Shown: piece after piece, positions 22,350-31,387 of the stretch
How positions within the stretch are numbered: the stretch's first letter is position 1
How the letters are laid out: every line of letters begins with the position of its first letter
DNA from: Daphnia carinata
Lineage: Eukaryota > Arthropoda > Branchiopoda > Diplostraca > Daphniidae
NCBI RefSeq assembly: GCF_022539665.2
Contig: NW_026712513.1
Coordinates: 19,740 to 83,739, forward strand
Reading direction: 5' to 3'
Length of the DNA: 64,000 nucleotides
Translations under genes and position numbers: made by a program
Notes under the pieces: generated by a model
Databases searched by the model: none
What the model saw: the letters and a program-made list of their open reading frames with translations, nothing else
What the model was told of the DNA's origin: nothing

Positions 22350-22960
22350 ACTGGCGAATGATGAGTGACTAGTTAAGAAACTTAACCAAGGCCACAACAG
22401 GTGTTTAACAAATGGATAAGAAATTTATTTCCCCAATTCGTTTAAGCAAATTACTTGTGTTCTGAATGTTACTTTACCCAAAGTGAGACTGGCAGACCGA
22501 AGGGAGATTCTTTTTACTTAACATACACTTATGAACACCGTCACCGTGATGGTAGGATTCAGCGACCTGGCAAGGCTTGCAGGGTTCTTTAGTGGAAATG
22601 TTTTGTACGATACTCCATTCAGTGAACCAAATTCCTTCCTCGAAATAGAAGGGATGCCTCCAGTCATTGCGGTAAGTGAAGTATTGTAGAAAAGACCACG
22701 CTTCGTCATCCGTTAAGACATCCCAAAGGTTTCTTTCTGTACAAACTCCACACATTCCCATTTTGCAGCAATCTCCACTAAGCTAGTCTCCCACTTTGCG
22801 AAACGTTGCTGTATTGGCCTTAAATATGGATTGAGACAAAAGCTACCGACGTCAGGCCACTTGACTGCTGGCACGACCTCTAAGACCACACCATCACTCC
22901 AGTTAAACACGGCTTCAAAAACCATTATCAATCAATGTTCTTTACGTTTCACGTTTTCAA

Positions 22961-23033
22961 TGAACCTGCCAGGGATCGAACCTGGAATCTCCTGATCCGT
23001 AGTCAGGCGCGTTATCCATTGCGCCACACATCC
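22961..23033 (-). tRNA. tRNA-Arg(ACG), array copy 13
   Basis: Identical to copies 10 and 12 in the tRNA: G-G at 5-68, T-loop TTCGATC. Confidence 0.72.
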
Positions 23034-23645
23034 ACTGGCGAATGATGAGTGACTAGTTAAGAAACTTAACCAAGGGCCACAACAGGTGTTTAACAAATGG
23101 ATAAGAAATTTATTTCCCCAATTCGTTTAAGCAAATTACTTGTGTTCTGAATGTTACTTTACCCAAAGTGAGACTGGCAGACCGAAGGGAGATTCTTTTT
23201 ACTTAACATACACTTATGAACACCGTCACCGTGATGGTAGGATTCAGCGACCTGGCAAGGCTTGCAGGGTTCTTTAGTGGAAATGTTTTGTACGATACTC
23301 CATTCAGTGAACCAAATTCCTTCCTCGAAATAGAAGGGATGCCTCCAGTCATTGCGGTAAGTGAAGTATTGTAGAAAAGACCACGCTTCGTCATCCGTTA
23401 AGACATCCCAAAGGTTTCTTTCTGTACAAACTCCACACATTCCCATTTTGCAGCAATCTCCACTAAGCTAGTCTCCCACTTTGCGAAACGTTGCTGTATT
23501 GGCCTTAAATATGGATTGAGACAAAAGCTACCGACGTCAGGCCACTTGACTGCTGGCACGACCTCTAAGACCACACCATCACTCCAGTTAAACACGGCTT
23601 CAAAAACCATTATCAATCAATGTTCTTTACGTTTCACGTTTTCAA

Positions 23646-23718
23646 TGAACGTGCCAGGAGTCGAACCTGGAATCTCCTGATCCGTAGTCAGGCGCGTTAT
23701 CCATTGCGCCACACATCC
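23646..23718 (-). tRNA. tRNA-Arg(ACG), array copy 14, acceptor fully paired
   Basis: GGATGTG / CACGTTC pairs fully but is combined here with T-loop TTCGACT. No other copy has this combination. Confidence 0.75.
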
Positions 23719-24330
23719 ACTGGCGAATGATGAGTGACTAGTTAAGAAACTTAACCAAGGGCCACAACAGGTGTTTAACAAATGGATAAGAAATTTATTT
23801 CCCCAATTCGTTTAAGCAAATTACTTGTGTTCTGAATGTTACTTTACCCAAAGTGAGACTGGCAGACCGAAGGGAGATTCTTTTTACTTAACATACACTT
23901 ATGAACACCGTCACCGTGATGGTAGGATTCAGCGACCTGGCAAGGCTTGCAGGGTTCTTTAGTGGAAATGTTTTGTACGATACTCCATTCAGTGAACCAA
24001 ATTCCTTCCTCGAAATAGAAGGGATGCCTCCAGTCATTGCGGTAAGTGAAGTATTGTAGAAAAGACCACGCTTCGTCATCCGTTAAGACATCCCAAAGGT
24101 TTCTTTCTGTACAAACTCCACACATTCCCATTTTGCAGCAATCTCCACTAAGCTAGTCTCCCACTTTGCGAAACGTTGCTGTATTGGCCTTAAATATGGA
24201 TTGAGACAAAAGCTACCGACGTCAGGCCACTTGACTGCTGGCACGACCTCTAAGACCACACCATCACTCCAGTTAAACACGGCTTCAAAAACCATTATCA
24301 ATCAATGTTCTTTACGTTTCACGTTTTCAA

Positions 24331-24403
24331 TGAACCTGCCAGGAGTCGAACCTGGAATCTCCTGATCCGTAGTCAGGCGCGTTATCCATTGCGCCACACA
24401 TCC
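24331..24403 (-). tRNA. tRNA-Arg(ACG), array copy 15
   Basis: Same tRNA as copies 2 and 4: G-G at 5-68, T-loop TTCGACT. Confidence 0.72.
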
Positions 24404-25015
24404 ACTGGCGAATGATGAGTGACTAGTTAAGAAACTTAACCAAGGGCCACAACAGGTGTTTAACAAATGGATAAGAAATTTATTTCCCCAATTCGTTTAA
24501 GCAAATTACTTGTGTTCTGAATGTTACTTTACCCAAAGTGAGACTGGCAGACCGAAGGGAGATTCTTTTTACTTAACATACACTTATGAACACCGTCACC
24601 GTGATGGTAGGATTCAGCGACCTGGCAAGGCTTGCAGGGTTCTTTAGTGGAAATGTTTTGTACGATACTCCATTCAGTGAACCAAATTCCTTCCTCGAAA
24701 TAGAAGGGATGCCTCCAGTCATTGCGGTAAGTGAAGTATTGTAGAAAAGACCACGCTTCGTCATCCGTTAAGACATCCCAAAGGTTTCTTTCTGTACAAA
24801 CTCCACACATTCCCATTTTGCAGCAATCTCCACTAAGCTAGTCTCCCACTTTGCGAAACGTTGCTGTATTGGCCTTAAATATGGATTGAGACAAAAGCTA
24901 CCGACGTCAGGCCACTTGACTGCTGGCACGACCTCTAAGACCACACCATCACTCCAGTTAAACACGGCTTCAAAAACCATTATCAATCAATGTTCTTTAC
25001 GTTTCACGTTTTCAA

Positions 25016-25088
25016 TGAGCCTGCCAGGAGTCGAACCTGGAATCTCCTGATCCGTAGTCAGGCGCGTTATCCATTGCGCCACAAATCC
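25016..25088 (-). tRNA. tRNA-Arg(ACG), array copy 16
   Basis: Same tRNA as copies 7 and 9: A-C at 3-70, T-loop TTCGACT. Confidence 0.73.
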
Positions 25089-25700
25089 ACTGGCGAATGA
25101 TGAGTGACTAGTTAAGAAACTTAACCAAGGGCCACAACAGGTGTTTAACAAATGGATAAGAAATTTATTTCCCCAATTCGTTTAAGCAAATTACTTGTGT
25201 TCTGAATGTTACTTTACCCAAAGTGAGACTGGCAGACCGAAGGGAGATTCTTTTTACTTAACATACACTTATGAACACCGTCACCGTGATGGTAGGATTC
25301 AGCGACCTGGCAAGGCTTGCAGGGTTCTTTAGTGGAAATGTTTTGTACGATACTCCATTCAGTGAACCAAATTCCTTCCTCGAAATAGAAGGGATGCCTC
25401 CAGTCATTGCGGTAAGTGAAGTATTGTAGAAAAGACCACGCTTCGTCATCCGTTAAGACATCCCAAAGGTTTCTTTCTGTACAAACTCCACACATTCCCA
25501 TTTTGCAGCAATCTCCACTAAGCTAGTCTCCCACTTTGCGAAACGTTGCTGTATTGGCCTTAAATATGGATTGAGACAAAAGCTACCGACGTCAGGCCAC
25601 TTGACTGCTGGCACGACCTCTAAGACCACACCATCACTCCAGTTAAACACGGCTTCAAAAACCATTATCAATCAATGTTCTTTACGTTTCACGTTTTCAA

Positions 25701-25773
25701 TGAACCTGCCAGGGATCGAACCTGGAATCTCCTGATCCGTAGTCAGGCGCGTTATCCATTGCGCCACACATCC
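25701..25773 (-). tRNA. tRNA-Arg(ACG), array copy 17
   Basis: Same tRNA as copies 10, 12 and 13. Confidence 0.72.
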
Positions 25774-26385
25774 ACTGGCGAATGATGAGTGACTAGTTAA
25801 GAAACTTAACCAAGGGCCACAACAGGTGTTTAACAAATGGATAAGAAATTTATTTCCCCAATTCGTTTAAGCAAATTACTTGTGTTCTGAATGTTACTTT
25901 ACCCAAAGTGAGACTGGCAGACCGAAGGGAGATTCTTTTTACTTAACATACACTTATGAACACCGTCACCGTGATGGTAGGATTCAGCGACCTGGCAAGG
26001 CTTGCAGGGTTCTTTAGTGGAAATGTTTTGTACGATACTCCATTCAGTGAACCAAATTCCTTCCTCGAAATAGAAGGGATGCCTCCAGTCATTGCGGTAA
26101 GTGAAGTATTGTAGAAAAGACCACGCTTCGTCATCCGTTAAGACATCCCAAAGGTTTCTTTCTGTACAAACTCCACACATTCCCATTTTGCAGCAATCTC
26201 CACTAAGCTAGTCTCCCACTTTGCGAAACGTTGCTGTATTGGCCTTAAATATGGATTGAGACAAAAGCTACCGACGTCAGGCCACTTGACTGCTGGCACG
26301 ACCTCTAAGACCACACCATCACTCCAGTTAAACACGGCTTCAAAAACCATTATCAATCAATGTTCTTTACGTTTCACGTTTTCAA

Positions 26386-26458
26386 TGAACGTGCCAGGGA
26401 TCGAACCTGGAATCTCCTGATCCGTAGTCAGGCGCGTTATCCATTGCGCCACACATCC
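26386..26458 (-). tRNA. tRNA-Arg(ACG), array copy 18, acceptor fully paired
   Basis: Same tRNA as copy 5: GGATGTG / CACGTTC, T-loop TTCGATC. Confidence 0.75.
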
Positions 26459-27070
26459 ACTGGCGAATGATGAGTGACTAGTTAAGAAACTTAACCAAGG
26501 GCCACAACAGGTGTTTAACAAATGGATAAGAAATTTATTTCCCCAATTCGTTTAAGCAAATTACTTGTGTTCTGAATGTTACTTTACCCAAAGTGAGACT
26601 GGCAGACCGAAGGGAGATTCTTTTTACTTAACATACACTTATGAACACCGTCACCGTGATGGTAGGATTCAGCGACCTGGCAAGGCTTGCAGGGTTCTTT
26701 AGTGGAAATGTTTTGTACGATACTCCATTCAGTGAACCAAATTCCTTCCTCGAAATAGAAGGGATGCCTCCAGTCATTGCGGTAAGTGAAGTATTGTAGA
26801 AAAGACCACGCTTCGTCATCCGTTAAGACATCCCAAAGGTTTCTTTCTGTACAAACTCCACACATTCCCATTTTGCAGCAATCTCCACTAAGCTAGTCTC
26901 CCACTTTGCGAAACGTTGCTGTATTGGCCTTAAATATGGATTGAGACAAAAGCTACCGACGTCAGGCCACTTGACTGCTGGCACGACCTCTAAGACCACA
27001 CCATCACTCCAGTTAAACACGGCTTCAAAAACCATTATCAATCAATGTTCTTTACGTTTCACGTTTTCAA

Positions 27071-27143
27071 TGAACGTGCCAGGGATCGAACCTGGAATCT
27101 CCTGATCCGTAGTCAGGCGCGTTATCCATTGCGCCACAAATCC
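27071..27143 (-). tRNA. tRNA-Arg(ACG), array copy 19
   Basis: Same tRNA as copy 6 (T-C mismatch at 5-68). The adjoining 5' flank has CTGACG instead of CTGGCG. Confidence 0.71.
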
Positions 27144-27686
27144 ACTGACGAATGATGAGTGACTAGTTAAGAAACTTAACCAAGGGCCACAACAGGTGTT
27201 TAACAAATGGATAAGAAATTTATTTCCCCAATTCGTTTAAGCAAATTACTTGTGTTCTGAATGTTACTTTACCCAAAGTGAGACTGGCAGACCGAAAGGA
27301 GATTCTTTTTACTTAACATACACTTATGAACACCGTCACCGTGATGGTAGGATTCAGCGACCTGGCAAGGCTTGCAGGGTTCTTTAGTGGAAATGTTTTG
27401 TACGATACTCCATTCAGTGAACCAAATTCCTTCCTCGAAATAGAAGGGATGCCTCCAGTCATTGCGGTAAGTGAAGTATTGTAGAAAAGACCACGCTTCG
27501 TCATCCGTTAAGACATCCCAAAGGTTTCTTTCTGTACAAACTCCACACATTCCCATTTTGCAGCAATCTCCACTAAGCTAGTCTCCCACTTGGCGAAACG
27601 TTGCTGTATTGGCCTTAAATATGGATTGAGACAAAAGCTACCGACGTCAGGCCACTTGACTGCTGGCACGACCTCTAAGACCACAC

Positions 27687-28524
27687 TGTAACGAAGTCAA
27701 TAAATACTTTATACGTTTATATTCTTGTCTATGTATGCTTATTATTATATCCATTTAATTCATATTAATTGCACAATATAGTTGCGCAATTCCATAACTG
27801 CGTAATTCTTATAACTGCGCCATTTCCATATTGCACCATCAATATGCGCAGCAACTTGACCTATATAAACACCTGCTTTATGCTATATCATATTTCATCG
27901 GCACAAAGCCGCTTATAACAACACGTTTGATTGGCGGAAACAAGTATGACTCATTGTTGCACCATCATCTCGCCATATCCAATTCCATGTATTGATGACT
28001 AATAATTGCGCAGCAATTTATCATTGCCCAATATGCGAAGTTTCTTGATGAACTCAAGACCTGAAGAAAGAGAGTTACCGACGAGTATCTGACTCTTACG
28101 GTCAAGTTCATATTCAGCTCGTGCCTCCTTTTGTTTCAATATTGTGTTTGAGAATTGATCTTAGTCTCGTGCCCAAGTGAGAGTCAATTCTTACAACTTG
28201 TGTTACCAACGTGCCGACGAGTTGTGTTACAACTCGTCTTCAGCTTACATCTGCTCTCTTATTCTGCCCGTGCTATTGCGGTAAGCTCACACTACAGTTA
28301 TCCCGTTACACTTTCAGTTTCCCTTTTATTTCGTATGTTTCTCTTGTTCTTTTATTCGAAACCTCTTGTACTTTTATGCTTAAACTAAGACAAATATAGT
28401 CGTCATTGTGGGTACAACGCCTCTGAGTTCTATCATTCTTTTATTCATTTATTATTTTATTATTTTTATTCTTTATTGTCTTAAATTCGTAAAGTCCATC
28501 TTCCCACAAGGAAGATGCTTTACA
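27687..28524 (+). repeat. 5' LTR of gypsy-2
   Basis: TGTAACGAAG to GATGCTTTACA, 838 bases, the same length and nearly the same sequence as 39193-40030. I noticed only isolated changes, such as GCCCAAG versus GTCCAAG. Contains the promoter. Confidence 0.95.
27862..27869 (+). promoter_or_regulatory. TATA box in gypsy-2 LTR
   Basis: TATATAAA lies within the 5' LTR about 660 bases before its end, followed about 30 bases on by a pyrimidine-flanked TCATC that could be an initiator. Promoter use is inferred. Confidence 0.5.
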
Positions 28525-28527
28525 TAA

Positions 28528-28538
28528 TGGTGGCAGCG
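28528..28538 (+). other. Primer-binding site, tRNA-Leu type (gypsy-2)
   Basis: TGGTGGCAGCG begins three bases after the LTR and complements the 3' end of tRNA-Leu (CGCTGCCA-CCA). Confidence 0.8.
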
Positions 28539-28558
28539 ATTTCTCGGACTCACCCACA

Positions 28559-31357
28559 ATGACTGATAATATTTTCCACAGTAGGCCTAAACTTTCTCGA
28601 ACGCCTGTTGCCGCTACTAACATTTCTGTTGAGGCCACTACACCTATTGACGAATCCGTAGCGAGAGCTATCAATTTTGAAGCATTACCCACTGCTAAGT
28701 CTGCCGTTGCTGATAAGTTTACGGGGTGTAAGACTTCCAATAGGAAAACAAACGCTATTAAAAAGTCCGCTTCCCCTGTTTTAAAACCAAGGGCGATTCC
28801 TGATAGCTCTCAGAAGAGGAAGTTAAGATCAAATTCCGCATACGAGTCGGTACCTGGTCTAGACATACCGAACGCTCGCAAACCTCAGGTCCAGCGCACA
28901 GAGAAAACCTCGACTTTTACGAAGTCACCCTCCCTTTTAGACAGAATTGTAGGACATCTTTCGCCAAAACGAAGGTCCGTTTCCCAGCAAACTTCTCCCA
29001 CCAAATCTTTCTCGATTGCCGTTTCGAATTTCTTTTCGGAAAAGAGAGCAGCCAATGGAAGAACAGCTCAACGTGAGTCTCAAGCATCTTTTGCAAGAAG
29101 TCAAAAAGAACGGAAACAGCATCTTTCAGTCACCGAAAAGCCAGCTGCCGTTCCTATTACTAACCCTCCAAAGCCTCAAGGAGAGGGAGAAGGATTTTCA
29201 GTCAAGCGACCCGAAAATCTGGGATCACCTTGTCCAGTTGATGCTCGACGTCCAGAGGAATTACCACGTGGAACAGCCGACGCAGACGAATTGGAAACAA
29301 CCGAGGATTCTCCTGACGTACCTGACATCCATTCTGGAAGTGAAAGTCAGTGGACCGATACCGAAGAAGACGAAGAAGCAGACAGGGGAGGTTGTGACGG
29401 AGCTCAAGGGGATTTTCACCCGGCACGCGAGACAGGTTTTGACTTGTCTACACGGTCAAATCTACAATCTCATCGATCTGCAAAAGATCACACCAACGAG
29501 AGCGGGAAGAATTTTCGGGTTCGTTCCGAGAAAAGATATCGAAACCACCGACGAGGACGGCAGATACGTGGAGATAATCACCGTAGTGAGCGACATATCA
29601 ATCCATCTGGAAGAAATCTTACTGGCATCACAACGAGCATTCTTGAAGGAAGTGAACAACCTAGCGTCGTACCTGGAAAAACTAAACTTAATCAACAATT
29701 TGGAGGTGCTGCAACCAGAAATTCAACTTCTCTTGGACAAACTGAACAATTTTCCGGAAGCCAACAACCCAGTCAACGCACAGGAGGCCAACAACATCAA
29801 ACCACTAATCACGCAAACGGAAATACGATTGAAACAAGCGCTGTTGTGCATACAAACGAACATTACCCAACTACAAGCCACACCGGCCCAACACACATCG
29901 CCGCTGTCGGAAACAACCTCGCAAGAACGGCGGACACACAGCAGACGCCAACGTTGCAGACGATCAATCAATCGAATCGTTCCTCACATCCAACCCTCCA
30001 GACGACCGGAAGAGATACCAGAGGGCATCAGGCAATTTCGAGTGGCATTCCAGAACTCCCTCCGAATCCACAACGAAGAACAATAAATTTCCCTTCATTT
30101 AATCCAAACATGGCTAGTTCTTCATCCCCATCACGGACAGCCACGGTCAACGACTTGAACGATCTTCAGACTACCCAACATACCTTCGCGCGCTTACAAC
30201 TGCTTCCTTCTTTTTCAGGGAGTCCAATTTCTCGTTTTGATTCCTGGATCGAATCCTTTGAAAGCGTAATTGAGGGGTCAGGATGGTCAGAGGAGAAGGT
30301 TATTCAGATGTTGCGAGCAAAAATGACTGATAAGGCTTTTTCCGTAGTGCAAAATATTGTCAAAGATCATCCTCATGACTATACGTCTATTAAAGAAGCT
30401 TTACTTGATCACTTTCACGGGGACGAAAACGTTGACTTGTATATTAAGAAATTTAATAAGGCTAAACGGAAACCGGGAGAAAAAATAATTGATTATGCTC
30501 ATCGTCTTCAGGAAATCTTTAAAAAAGCGTATCCTGTAGGCCATATCGAGCGTTCCTTTTCAATTATTCTCATGCAGAAATTTATCGAAGGTTTGGATTC
30601 CAAGTTACAGGCGAAAGTTAAGTACAAAGAATTTGGCGACTTTAACGCACTGGTTGCAACGACACGCGTTTATGCTGTTCGCTTGGAAGCACTCGAATCT
30701 GACCGTGAAAAACATGAGTTTGTTAGGGCGATCGACGAGTCGAAAGGTGCAGAAAATACAGAATTGCATGAGATTAAGCAGATGTTAATCGATCAGAAAG
30801 CAATAGTCAATCAGGCCGTCGCGAATATACGTCAAGGGAACAAGATCGTAGACACTCCGAAATCGGAGAAGGATGAAATTAAAGACGCGCTGCGCGAGCT
30901 CAGTCAGGCGGTCAAACAACTCCAAATTAATAAGAAGGATAATGTTTCTTCTTCGGCGGGTGCCCCATATAAAAAAAGGGTATCATTTCAAACAGGCAAC
31001 GGCAATCGGGAAAGGAACTGGAAGACAAACCCTCCACCTTTCCCTAAGAGTAACACCCACCCGTATCAAGGGGATAAGAACCAAAATAGGCCTACAAATT
31101 ATATGCCATCTTCGCCAAGATCTGGTCATAATCCGAACAATGGGCCTATTGAGAATGTAATAACTTGCAACTATTGTGGGTTTCGGGGTCACACACAATC
31201 GGAGTGCCGTAAATTTCAACGGTATATGTTGGAACAAGCACAGCCCCCAATTTGCTATTCTTGCCGTGAGATCGGCCATAAATCAAACAATTGTCCCAAG
31301 TATAGGGCCAGTAGGCCTAATATTCCGGGTCCCCCTCAGCATCAGGGAAACCAATAA
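28559..31357 (+). CDS. gag: Gypsy-2 Gag
   Basis: This 932-residue structural protein has an intact ATG. The first 500 residues or so are serine/proline/charged and of low complexity. A capsid-like domain then starts near FARLQLLPSFSG (about 30190) with FDSWIESFESV. It is followed by an arginine/lysine-rich coiled-coil stretch and two CCHC zinc knuckles, CNYCGFRGHTQSEC and CYSCREIGHKSNNC. An internal ATG at 30110 just before the capsid coincides with the end of the overprinted ORF. The stop at 31355-31357 lies within the frameshift signal. Confidence 0.92.
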   Translation: MTDNIFHSRPKLSRTPVAATNISVEATTPIDESVARAINFEALPTAKSAVADKFTGCKTSNRKTNAIKKSASPVLKPRAIPDSSQKRKLRSNSAYESVPGLDIPNARKPQVQRTEKTSTFTKSPSLLDRIVGHLSPKRRSVSQQTSPTKSFSIAVSNFFSEKRAANGRTAQRESQASFARSQKERKQHLSVTEKPAAVPITNPPKPQGEGEGFSVKRPENLGSPCPVDARRPEELPRGTADADELETTEDSPDVPDIHSGSESQWTDTEEDEEADRGGCDGAQGDFHPARETGFDLSTRSNLQSHRSAKDHTNESGKNFRVRSEKRYRNHRRGRQIRGDNHRSERHINPSGRNLTGITTSILEGSEQPSVVPGKTKLNQQFGGAATRNSTSLGQTEQFSGSQQPSQRTGGQQHQTTNHANGNTIETSAVVHTNEHYPTTSHTGPTHIAAVGNNLARTADTQQTPTLQTINQSNRSSHPTLQTTGRDTRGHQAISSGIPELPPNPQRRTINFPSFNPNMASSSSPSRTATVNDLNDLQTTQHTFARLQLLPSFSGSPISRFDSWIESFESVIEGSGWSEEKVIQMLRAKMTDKAFSVVQNIVKDHPHDYTSIKEALLDHFHGDENVDLYIKKFNKAKRKPGEKIIDYAHRLQEIFKKAYPVGHIERSFSIILMQKFIEGLDSKLQAKVKYKEFGDFNALVATTRVYAVRLEALESDREKHEFVRAIDESKGAENTELHEIKQMLIDQKAIVNQAVANIRQGNKIVDTPKSEKDEIKDALRELSQAVKQLQINKKDNVSSSAGAPYKKRVSFQTGNGNRERNWKTNPPPFPKSNTHPYQGDKNQNRPTNYMPSSPRSGHNPNNGPIENVITCNYCGFRGHTQSECRKFQRYMLEQAQPPICYSCREIGHKSNNCPKYRASRPNIPGPPQHQGNQ
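29055..30086 (+). CDS. Overprinted ORF inside gag (+1 frame), gypsy-2
   Basis: This 343-residue ORF starts at an ATG with a purine at -3 and G at +4 and runs in the +1 frame inside gag. It begins MEEQLNVSLKHLL and aligns with the gypsy-1 ORF at 7947-8858 from the first Met. Shared blocks are LKER, DFQS, DPKIW, ARQ, GQ-x-Y, IFG-x-VP and SIHLE. It is leucine-rich with probable amphipathic helices and a basic tail (RRQRCRRS). No recognised family. It ends 24 bases before the conserved capsid part of Gag begins. The dual-coding stretch is the least conserved part of Gag, which argues that this second frame carries the constraint. Confidence 0.75.
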   Translation: MEEQLNVSLKHLLQEVKKNGNSIFQSPKSQLPFLLLTLQSLKEREKDFQSSDPKIWDHLVQLMLDVQRNYHVEQPTQTNWKQPRILLTYLTSILEVKVSGPIPKKTKKQTGEVVTELKGIFTRHARQVLTCLHGQIYNLIDLQKITPTRAGRIFGFVPRKDIETTDEDGRYVEIITVVSDISIHLEEILLASQRAFLKEVNNLASYLEKLNLINNLEVLQPEIQLLLDKLNNFPEANNPVNAQEANNIKPLITQTEIRLKQALLCIQTNITQLQATPAQHTSPLSETTSQERRTHSRRQRCRRSINRIVPHIQPSRRPEEIPEGIRQFRVAFQNSLRIHNEEQ

Positions 31358-31387
31358 GTATCAACTGTAACTTCGGGTCAGTTGATA
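31345..31387 (+). promoter_or_regulatory. Programmed -1 ribosomal frameshift signal, gypsy-2 gag-pol
   Basis: GGGAAAC (31345-31351) is in the gag frame as G GGA AAC. After seven bases comes a 9-bp stem, TATCAACTG (31359-31367) with CAGTTGATA (31379-31387), and a loop holding CTTCGG. The stem is identical to that of gypsy-1 while loop and spacer have changed, which supports a conserved structure. Confidence 0.8.

Larger units (their letters stand above)
14635..27686. repeat. Tandem array of 19 units of about 685 bases, each with a tRNA-Arg(ACG) gene
   Basis: Units repeat every 685 bases, except 683, 689 and 684 at three steps. Spacers are almost identical. I see only a 4-base loss in unit 4 (after 16888), a C to G change that separates units 1-5 from 6-19 (GATAAC versus GATAAG), a 1-base loss in unit 12, and a few changes in the last unit. 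The tRNA genes vary more. The array is cut on the left by Harbinger B and on the right by the gypsy-2 LTR, so its true length is unknown. Confidence 0.95.

Noticed and set aside
14635..27686. Regular array considered as CRISPR
   Set aside because: Repeats are 685 bases with embedded tRNA genes in eukaryotic DNA; there are no short repeats with unique spacers.
14635..27686. Nineteen-fold conserved 95- and 72-residue ORFs taken as selected genes
   Set aside because: Spacer DNA is nearly identical in all units through homogenisation, so open frames carry no evidence of selection.
28155..28399. Small ORFs in the gypsy-2 LTR, repeated at 39661-39905
   Set aside because: Duplicated only because the LTR is duplicated; nothing like a protein domain.
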